From the NCBI GenBank assembly GCA_039931245.1, contig JBDTSH010000031.1:1-15873 (forward strand): DNA of 15,873 nucleotides, read 5' to 3'. The position numbers and the translations under genes were made by a program. The notes beneath the pieces are model-generated. The model did no database searches. It saw only the letters and a program-made list of their open reading frames with translations, and was not told the DNA's origin. Shown here piece by piece: positions 6,533 to 13,800 of this stretch. The DNA comes from UBA4729 sp039931245. GTDB taxonomy: Bacteria > Patescibacteriota > Saccharimonadia > Saccharimonadales > UBA4665. How positions within the stretch are numbered: position 1 is the first letter of the stretch; every line of letters begins with the position of its first letter.

Positions 6533-9481
6533 ATGAAATTTAATAAAGGTACCCGCCGCCAAGCCATCGACTACGAAAAGGACCTGGTTATGTACTGGAA
6601 AGAGCACAAGACGTTTGAGAAGTCCGTTGAAACTCGGCCAACTGACAACTCTTACGTCTTTTACGATGGGCCACCTTTCATCACAGGTGTGCCACATCAC
6701 GGGACGTTGCTGTCGAGTATCGTCAAAGACGCCGTGCCACGCTATTGGACAATGAAAGGCAAACGCGTGGAGCGCCGTTGGGGTTGGGATTGCCACGGCT
6801 TGCCGGCTGAAGTCTTTACCGAAAAGAAGCTTGGCATTCGCGATAAGCGCGACGTCGGTACTAAGATCAGCTTAGAAGACTACATTCTGACATGCCGCGA
6901 GAACATGGTGCAGACGGGCGATCTCTGGGATAGCACGATTGACCGAGTTGGCCGCTGGGTTGATATGAAGAACGCCTATAAAACCATGGATAAAGAATAC
7001 ATGGAATCGGTTTGGTGGGCCTTTAAGCAACTCTACGACAAGGGCAAAATCTATGAAGGTGAAAAGGTTCTGCTGTATTGTGTTCGTGATGCCACACCGA
7101 TCAGCAAATCTGAAGTCGCCATGGACAACTCCTACCAGGACGTGACAGATCCATCGGTCTACGTGAAGCTCAAGCTGGTCGACAGCGACAGTTCACTACT
7201 AGCGTGGACAACCACTCCCTGGACCTTACCGGCTAATACTGCCGCGGCCGTTAACGCGGCCGAGGAATATGCGGAGGTGCAGGTCGGCGAAGACAAGTTA
7301 ATCCTCGCCAGCGCCATGCTCGACAAAGCCTTACAAGATGAAAAACACAACGTTGTTCCGTACACAATACTACGGAGATTCAAGGGAGAGGAACTGGTCG
7401 GCCAGTCATATGAACCGTTGTTTGCAAACCGAGGTGAAAACGCTCACAAGATTTGGCACGCCGATTATGTCACTATGGAAGACGGTACCGGAATCGTCCA
7501 CCTGGCCCCCGCCTACGGTGAAGAAGACTATGCTCTGGCTAAAGAAAAGGGGTTTCCCTTCGTTCTTGATATCGATGAGAACGGCTTTTTCAATAGTGGT
7601 CCTTGGGCGGGCGAACAGGTTTGGAATATCAACAAACAGATCGCCAAAGATTTGCACGAACAGGGCGTCGTCTGGCGCATTAATTACATCCAGCACAGCT
7701 ACCCGCATTGCCACCGCTGTGGCACTAAGCTTATGTACCGCGCTCACCCGAGCTGGTTTATGGACATCGATGGTCAGCGTGCCGAGATGCTCGAACAGAA
7801 CAACGCTGTTATCAACTGGTTTCCTAATCACATTAAGCACGGCCGCTTCGAGAAGACGGTCGAGACTGCACCCGACTGGAACATGAGTCGTGACCGCTTC
7901 TGGGCCACGGCCATGCCGGTCTGGAAAGGTAAAGGTGACAATGGAACGGAGCACATAAAAGTTGTCGGCAGCTACGCCGAGCTCAAAGAGCTATCAGGGG
8001 TAGAGCTGGTAGATTATCATCGACCATGGATTGATGATGTCACATTTACAATAGATGGAATTGCCTACGAGCGTATCGACAAGGTGCTGGACTGTTGGTT
8101 CGAGAGCGGTAGTATGCCGTTCGCCCAATTCCACTATCCGTTTGAAAACGTTGCGAAGTTCGAACAGAATTTTCCCGGTGATTTTATCGCTGAGTATGTC
8201 GGCCAGGTTAGAGCTTGGTTTTATTACTTGCACGCTATATCGGTCGGGCTGTTCGGTAAGGCTGCGTTCAAAAACGTCATCGTCACTGGTACCGTTGCCG
8301 GTAACGACGGGCGTAAGATGAGTAAGAGCTTTGGCAACTTCACCGATCCTAACGAACTCATGGATAAATACAGCGCCGACAGCCTTCGCTATTTGTTGCT
8401 GAGCTCACCGCTGTTGAGCGGCGAAGACTTTGCGCTCCAGGACAAAGACGTCGCCGACGTTGCCCGTAAGCTGAGCATGGTTTGGAACATGTACGACTTC
8501 TTTACTCTCTACGCTTCGGTCGATGGCTGGGAGTGGCAAGGTGACTTGAGTGACCCAAGTCCCGACCTGAGCCATCCCCTAGATAAATGGGTTGTCAGTC
8601 GGGTTCACCAGCTGGCTAAAGAAGTTGATTCCCATATGGAAGGCTACGATATCGCCGCCGCCCTCAAACCGGTCCTGCCGTTTATAGACGATGCCTCTAA
8701 CTGGTATGTCCGCCGATCGCGCAAGCGCTTCTGGAAGAGCCAGGACGACAATGATAAGAACGATGCCTACCGCACGCTACACTACGTACTGACGCGCTTA
8801 AGCCTCATCTTGGCTCCGTTTACGCCTTTTTTGGCTGAAGAGCTCTACAAACAGCTGACAGACGGTGAAAGCGTACATTTGTGCGATTGGCGGAGTGACG
8901 GGGAAGTCGACGAGGCCCTGTTAGCCTCGATGGACTGGACCCGCGAGCTAATCACTGAAGGCTTAGCCGAACGAGCTAAGGCAGGGCTGAAAGTCCGCCA
9001 ACCGTTACAGAGCGCTATTGGGTGGCTTAAAGTGGTAAAACTCGAGCACCGCGACTACATGCAAGAGATCATGGCCGAAGAACTCAACGTTAAGGAAGCT
9101 CGCCTGGGTAGCGAGGACGAGCTGGGTTCGCACAAACTATTTGGCAATCTTAAAGTCAGCCCGAAATCGGTTGTCATCGACATGGACATGACAACCGAAC
9201 TCAAGCTCGAAGGTATCATGCGTGAGATTGTCCGCAATGTTCAGAGTGCCCGTAAGGCGTCCGGTCTAGAAGTCGATGATCGAATTGAATTGCAATTGGG
9301 CAGCGATCACGCTGACGTATCGGCAGTTTTTACAACGACCAGTCTCGCTGATACCATCAAGCAGGAGACACTAGCTACTTCACTTAACTGTGGCGAATTG
9401 GGTGATTCATACGCAACTGTTGTAAAAATAGGTGCATCTACTCTTGGCATCAAGCTCAAAAAAGCTGCTAAGATCCTCTAG
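6533..9481 (+). CDS. ileS: Isoleucine--tRNA ligase, eukaryotic-like type 2
   Basis: The enzyme (982 aa) charges tRNA-Ile with isoleucine in the cytoplasm. The Rossmann fold opens with PPFITGVPHHGT, where HHGT (55-58) occupies the HIGH position, followed by WGWDCHGLPAE. The editing domain shows TTPWTLPAN (from residue 227) and GTGIVHLAPAYGEEDY (318-333) with the conserved His323 and Asp332, so removal of mischarged valine is probably intact. KMSKS is at 595-599. The anticodon-binding part has NWYVRRSRKRFW, typical of the type 2 enzymes that resemble the eukaryotic form and are known for low sensitivity to mupirocin. Length is slightly short for type 2. Start chosen from AAGGAG at 6522-6527. 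Expression is controlled by the T-box leader. It is followed by a 450-base spacer, so it is probably transcribed alone. Confidence 0.97.
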   Translation: MKFNKGTRRQAIDYEKDLVMYWKEHKTFEKSVETRPTDNSYVFYDGPPFITGVPHHGTLLSSIVKDAVPRYWTMKGKRVERRWGWDCHGLPAEVFTEKKLGIRDKRDVGTKISLEDYILTCRENMVQTGDLWDSTIDRVGRWVDMKNAYKTMDKEYMESVWWAFKQLYDKGKIYEGEKVLLYCVRDATPISKSEVAMDNSYQDVTDPSVYVKLKLVDSDSSLLAWTTTPWTLPANTAAAVNAAEEYAEVQVGEDKLILASAMLDKALQDEKHNVVPYTILRRFKGEELVGQSYEPLFANRGENAHKIWHADYVTMEDGTGIVHLAPAYGEEDYALAKEKGFPFVLDIDENGFFNSGPWAGEQVWNINKQIAKDLHEQGVVWRINYIQHSYPHCHRCGTKLMYRAHPSWFMDIDGQRAEMLEQNNAVINWFPNHIKHGRFEKTVETAPDWNMSRDRFWATAMPVWKGKGDNGTEHIKVVGSYAELKELSGVELVDYHRPWIDDVTFTIDGIAYERIDKVLDCWFESGSMPFAQFHYPFENVAKFEQNFPGDFIAEYVGQVRAWFYYLHAISVGLFGKAAFKNVIVTGTVAGNDGRKMSKSFGNFTDPNELMDKYSADSLRYLLLSSPLLSGEDFALQDKDVADVARKLSMVWNMYDFFTLYASVDGWEWQGDLSDPSPDLSHPLDKWVVSRVHQLAKEVDSHMEGYDIAAALKPVLPFIDDASNWYVRRSRKRFWKSQDDNDKNDAYRTLHYVLTRLSLILAPFTPFLAEELYKQLTDGESVHLCDWRSDGEVDEALLASMDWTRELITEGLAERAKAGLKVRQPLQSAIGWLKVVKLEHRDYMQEIMAEELNVKEARLGSEDELGSHKLFGNLKVSPKSVVIDMDMTTELKLEGIMREIVRNVQSARKASGLEVDDRIELQLGSDHADVSAVFTTTSLADTIKQETLATSLNCGELGDSYATVVKIGASTLGIKLKKAAKIL

Positions 9482-9895
9482 GCTAGACGCGTCTTAGTTA
9501 AAGGTTTGTCATTCCGGCGCAGGCTACGATGACAATTGCCGGAGGTACTTACACATGTACATTCCTGTGTGGGGTTAATTGCTGGGTACTTAGTTTTCAT
9601 TGGGCAACGAAGAATAAAGCGCCGTATAGGCCTTGCGTGGGGTCGATCAGGAGCTCATTGCTATGTCGGCAGAACTCCTTTCTCGCTTGTGCTCCCTAAC
9701 TCCTCGTTTCGAAACGCAACTTGGCGATCGGCTTTACTCGGCAAAAGATTGTTTTCTTTGGCTCTCTCTGTACTTCTGTGATTAGTCACGGCGTTAAGGC
9801 GAAGCGGCACCGCTAAGTATTGAGCTGGCTAACCTTATGACTTTGAGAATACTATGCTGGCCAGCTCTCTAACCCCTCATCCGCCTGTAAGAGGG
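9482..9895. other. Spacer with overlapping inverted repeats between ileS and rplU
   Basis: No convincing gene. Immediately after ileS two inverted repeats interleave: TTGTCAT (9506-9512) with ATGACAA (9529-9535), and TCCGGC (9513-9518) with GCCGGA (9538-9543). The second arm overlaps GGAGGT (9541-9546), which precedes a 7-codon frame at 9555. Further hairpins are AGCGGCACCGCT (9803-9814), GAGCTGGC (9822-9829) with GCCAGCTC (9860-9867), and AACCCCTC (9871-9878) with GAGGGTT (9891-9897). None has a strong T-run, so no clear terminator for ileS is visible. An 81-codon frame at 9536 looks random. Confidence 0.55.
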
Positions 9896-9924
9896 TTTAC
9901 AGAGATAGATATATCTGCTAATAT
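9896..9924 (+). promoter_or_regulatory. rplU promoter, near-leaderless geometry
   Basis: TTTACA (9896-9901) and TAATAT (9919-9924) are separated by exactly 17 bases. The expected transcription start is about A9931, only three bases before the ATG at 9934, and no ribosome binding site is present. A 10-base palindrome AGATATATCT (9907-9916) lies in the spacer and could be an operator. Confidence 0.75.
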
Positions 9925-9933
9925 TGTCTAAGT

Positions 9934-10242
9934 ATGAAAAAAGCAGTTATTCAAACCGGTGGTAAACAATACGTCGTGTCTGAAGGTGAGACCATCAAGG
10001 TCGAACTTCTTAAAACCGACGATAAGAACGTTACTTTTGAACCTCTTTTGGTAATTGATGGCGACAAAGTTCAGGTCGGCGCTCCGAGCGTCGCCAAGGC
10101 GAGCGTCGTTGCTGAAGTGGTAAGTACGGACGTCCAGGCCGATAAGGTCACCAGTATTCGCTATAAGGCAAAGAAGCGTGTGCACACCGTCAGGGGCCAC
10201 CGTCAACACCAAACGATTCTCAAGATCACTAGCATTGCCTAG
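9934..10242 (+). CDS. rplU: 50S ribosomal protein L21
   Basis: A full-length, 102-residue L21 that binds 23S rRNA in the large ribosomal subunit. The start MKKAVIQTGGKQYVV is diagnostic, and the C-terminal part has the family signature YKAKKR......GHRQ. Length matches the usual 100-105 residues. The ATG is supported by family length, although there is no Shine-Dalgarno sequence, because the promoter sits directly in front. In most bacteria rpmA (L27) follows; here a palindrome and an intrinsic terminator come straight after the stop, so the gene appears to be transcribed alone. Confidence 0.98.
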   Translation: MKKAVIQTGGKQYVVSEGETIKVELLKTDDKNVTFEPLLVIDGDKVQVGAPSVAKASVVAEVVSTDVQADKVTSIRYKAKKRVHTVRGHRQHQTILKITSIA

Positions 10243-10258
10243 ATTTAACGTTAAATCT
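10241..10258. repeat. Perfect 18-base palindrome over the rplU stop codon
   Basis: AGATTTAACGTTAAATCT is fully self-complementary and includes the last two bases of the TAG stop. It could fold as a 7-bp hairpin with an ACGT loop ahead of the GC-rich terminator, or bind a dimeric protein. Confidence 0.7.
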
Positions 10259-10264
10259 TTCCAG

Positions 10265-10289
10265 AAAAGCGCCCGGCAGGGCGTTTTTT
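10265..10289 (+). terminator. Intrinsic terminator of rplU
   Basis: CGCCC (10270-10274) and GGGCG (10279-10283) form a stem with loop GGCA. It is flanked by an A-run on the left and six T residues (10284-10289) on the right. It lies 22 bases after the rplU stop. Confidence 0.9.
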
Positions 10290-10602
10290 AGTTATCAAAA
10301 GTTAGCCCATGTCCCGCATTCAAACTTTTTAACCATTCAAATGAGCAGCTTCTAAAAGCCACCGCGCTGGACTGGGCGCACGAACTCGCTCAATAAACTA
10401 TGATTTGAACAAGCTGCTTGTGGATAAAATTGGATCAGAAATTTATTAGTAGTAATTATAGCTACATTCTTAAGTTAATTTTTAGGGTGTTTTTATAGGG
10501 TAGAGGACAGATTTACAGTATATTTGAAGCTATTGTAGTAAGGATAGCAACGATAAGTGTAGTAATTCTGTTATTTCCTGGCCAACATATTGGGTATAAA
10601 TT
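10290..10602. other. AT-rich intergenic stretch
   Basis: No gene is supported. Base composition is clearly richer in A and T than the neighbouring genes. It contains an 8-base inverted repeat AGCAGCTT (10344-10351) with AAGCTGCT (10411-10418), an exact DnaA box, three copies of GTAGTAA (10449-10455, 10535-10541, 10559-10565) and a TATAAA (10595-10600) that could be a -10 element. Confidence 0.6.
10419..10427 (-). promoter_or_regulatory. Exact DnaA box
   Basis: TGTGGATAA is the complement of the consensus DnaA box TTATCCACA. It lies in the AT-rich spacer next to TAG-type triplets at 10447-10461. A single box can occur by chance in a window of this size, so it is not evidence of an origin by itself. 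Confidence 0.4.
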
Positions 10603-10824
10603 TTGTTCAAAAAAGTCTTGTTTACACCTGTTAGCAGGCAGATACTAGTGAGCATAGGGTTGGCGTCAAAAAAGTCACTAGCCCTAACCAACACAAATTG
10701 GTTAAAACTTAAAACCAAAATGGGTTTTTCTGGGGAGCGAATTAAACAATCCCTGGGAAGACCCAAACAAAAATTGGAAAAGTTCAACCAAGACCAAAAC
10801 TTTCAAACAAATGTCAAAACATAA
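10603..10824 (+). CDS. Possible small basic protein, not recognised
   Basis: A 73-codon frame from TTG 10603 to TAA 10822-10824. The product would be lysine-rich (KKVLF..., KTKMGFSGERIK) and matches nothing I recognise. It has no ribosome binding site. The TATAAA at 10595-10600 would start transcription inside its first codons. Two points favour it: a good intrinsic terminator begins 22 bases after its stop, and it overlaps the ATG of the giant gene by 14 bases. It may equally be a chance frame in AT-rich DNA. Confidence 0.2.
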   Translation: MFKKVLFTPVSRQILVSIGLASKKSLALTNTNWLKLKTKMGFSGERIKQSLGRPKQKLEKFNQDQNFQTNVKT

Positions 10825-13800
10825 ATTATCAGTTACCTTGCATAGAAGCACCCTGAGGTCCAAATCCTCGAGGGTGCTTTTTGCTGTCTGGGCTAGTGCT
10901 ATAGCGACCATAGTAATTGTCTATACGCGCAGTTGCGCGCAGCTGGGCACGAACTTCAAAGTGTTGGTTGTTGGCGGTTTGGGCTCCGGCTTCACCCCTG
11001 TGTATTCTTATACGCGCGTGGGCACGCGAATTATTCGTCGCACAGCCACCGCCAGCCGGGTAGGCCGAATTGCTTTCGCCAGTGTCATGGGGCTAGCCCT
11101 GATCTTTGCCGTTGGTAGCTCACTGCTACGACCAGCCAGCTCGGCTGCCGCCACCGGCGACACCGTCAACTTCCAAGCGAGGCTCGAGGGTAGCAACGGG
11201 GCAATCGCCCTCGATGGGAACTATAATGTTCAGTTCAAGCTCTATAACGTCAGCTCGGGCGGATCGGCGCTGTGGACCGAAAGTGACGTCTACGCCGCGG
11301 GGGCTGGTAATGATCACCGGATTCGGGTCGTTAACGGTTACTTGACCGTTAACCTCGGTGCCACGAACGCATTCCCTGGTACCATCAACTGGTCACAGGA
11401 CATGTACATCACCATGAACATCGGCGGCACCACCACAACCACAAGCTACGACGGCGAAATGAACCCCCGTCTCAAGTTAACAGCTGTTCCGTACGCTTTT
11501 AGTGCCGGTCAACTCTCGACCGTCAGTGGGGCCAATAGCACCAAGCTAGATTTTGTGACGCCTACAGCCAGCAACAGCATTTTGCTGCCCGATGCGAGCG
11601 GGACTGTTTGTCTCGCTAATAGCGTTGCTTGTGGCTTCGCTAGTCTCAGCGGTAGCACCAGTTATATCCAGAACGGTACGAGTCTGCAATCTACCGCTAA
11701 CTTCAACATCCAAAGCACTAGCACTGGTTCGGTTGCTGGCATAGTCGAGGCGCTCACTGGGCAGACCGCCGATCTACTCCAGTTCCGAGACGCTTCGGCG
11801 GCGGCCCTGAGTGGCATTGACGTGAACGGACAGTTGTACTACCAGAGCGGGAGCTTTACCGGCACCCTGGTGCAAGACACTATGACCCAAAGCACTGTCT
11901 ACCATCTCCCGGCTGTGTCTGTCGCTACGGCCACGATTTGTTTGAGCACCGGCAACTGTGCTGGTGCCGGCGGCAGCATTACTGGTGCCGGTACTATCAA
12001 CTACGTCGCCCGCTTTAACACCAGTGGCTCAATCAACTCCTCATCGTTGCTCTACGACGATGGTAGCTTTATCGGCGTGAATACGACCACCAATAGTGCA
12101 CTGTTGAGTGTCGTCAGCAGTAACGCCAGCCAAGTCGGCGCATTTGTTCAAGCGGCTACTAGTGCAACGGTGCCTGCAATGATTGTGAAAGCTGGCGCCA
12201 CTCCGGCGAGTGGCAGCAGCCTTATCAGCTTCCAAGATTCAGCTGGTACCGAGCTCGCCGTGGTGGCAAGCAATGGTGACATTGCCACAAACAGCACACT
12301 CGCCGCTGGCACAACGTCGCCGAGCGGTGCCTCCAACTTAGAGATCCACACTACTGCAACCGGCATGGTCGGAGCACTCGTGCAGGGTAGTGTCAGTCAG
12401 ACCGCCAATCTGCTCCAGCTCCAAGACAGTAATGGCAATATCAACGCAGCTTTTAGCGCCAACGGATCGCAGCTGACACTTGGTCGAATTGCCAGCAGCG
12501 GCACGGTCACCCAAGGCAATCTAATCCTGAGCGATGGCACGACGAGTAATTATGGGCTTACTTTGGTCAGCGGCGTCTTAACAGCCAACAGCACCGTGAC
12601 CGTGCCGAACGCCGGCGGCAACGATCAGGTTTGTTTGTTGAATCTGGCAAACTGTGTCGGTTCGGGGGGTGGTATAACTGGCGCGGGAGTTCAAAACTAC
12701 ATTTCCAAGTTTGATACGCTCGGTGGCAACCACCTTAGCAGCAGCTTACTCTACGACAATGGCAGCTTTGTGGGTGTGAACACCACGACTAACAGCGGTT
12801 TGCTAACCCTGCAAGGTGCTAGTACAACCCAGAGTACTTTATTTGCCCAAGGTACGACCAGCAGTAGCGTGACAACCGCCATCATCCAAGCTGGTACTAG
12901 CCAATCCGGCAACCTTCTCGATATACGCACTTCTGCGGGCGCCAACTTAGTATCCGTAAATAGTGCCGGTGCCGTGTGGCTCGGTCAAACCGGGGCCACC
13001 GCCTACGTTGGTGGCAATGTAAGCCCGTCGGTTGGACCGTTTAGCGCTAGTTTGGTGATCGGGACGAGCGCCACCAATATTGTCGGACAAATTATCCGCG
13101 GCGTTAACGGTCAGACCGCTGATCTTTTTCAAGGCCAAGACAATAGTGGCAATGTTTTGACGAGCATCAGTGCTTCGGGCGCATTCTCAACGGCAGCATC
13201 GGGCGATGCTGTTTATTCTCAAAACGGTAATGTTCGGGCCGGTCAAAGCTTAATTGCCGATCACAACCTAACCGTCAACAATGCCGGTGCCAATGCCGCT
13301 GGCAGCGTCGTTGCCACCATTAAAGGGTCGGCCAGTCAGACCGCTAATTTGTTGCAATTACAGGATTCATCCAATGCAATTGTGGCTAGTATTGGCGCCA
13401 CCGGCAACTTAACAGTTGCCTCGAGCGCCGACTCTAGCTTCGCCGGTAAGCTCGGCATAGGCACGACGACACCAGGTTTCAAACTCGATGTTCAGGGTGG
13501 ATCCGGTGTCGTCGGCAACTTTTCCGGTCGTGTTGCCGGTGCCGATGCGGCAGCCAATAACGAATTCGTCACGCTTGGGCAAGCCAATGCTGCTTACGCT
13601 ACAGGTAGTGGAAATAATAATTACATTCAGAACCAATCCGCCATAGCTCAGACGGCTAACTTCTTCGTCCAAACGTCAAACGCTACGGTCCCCACCGCCG
13701 TTCTAGCCGCAACTCTCAGTCAGACGTCTGATCTTTTGCAATTGCAAAATAGCGTCGGGGCAGTCCTCGCAAAGGTTGATGTCACTGGTAATTTAACTGC

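Noticed and set aside
7406..7954. Frames of 182 codons on both strands inside ileS
   Set aside because: They overlap a well-conserved synthetase gene and show no family features.
9700..9722. TTTCGAAA resembling a tRNA T-loop
   Set aside because: No acceptor, D or anticodon stems can be built around it.
10530..10787. Minus-strand 85-codon frame in the AT-rich spacer
   Set aside because: No ribosome binding site, no recognisable product, and it overlaps other equally weak frames.
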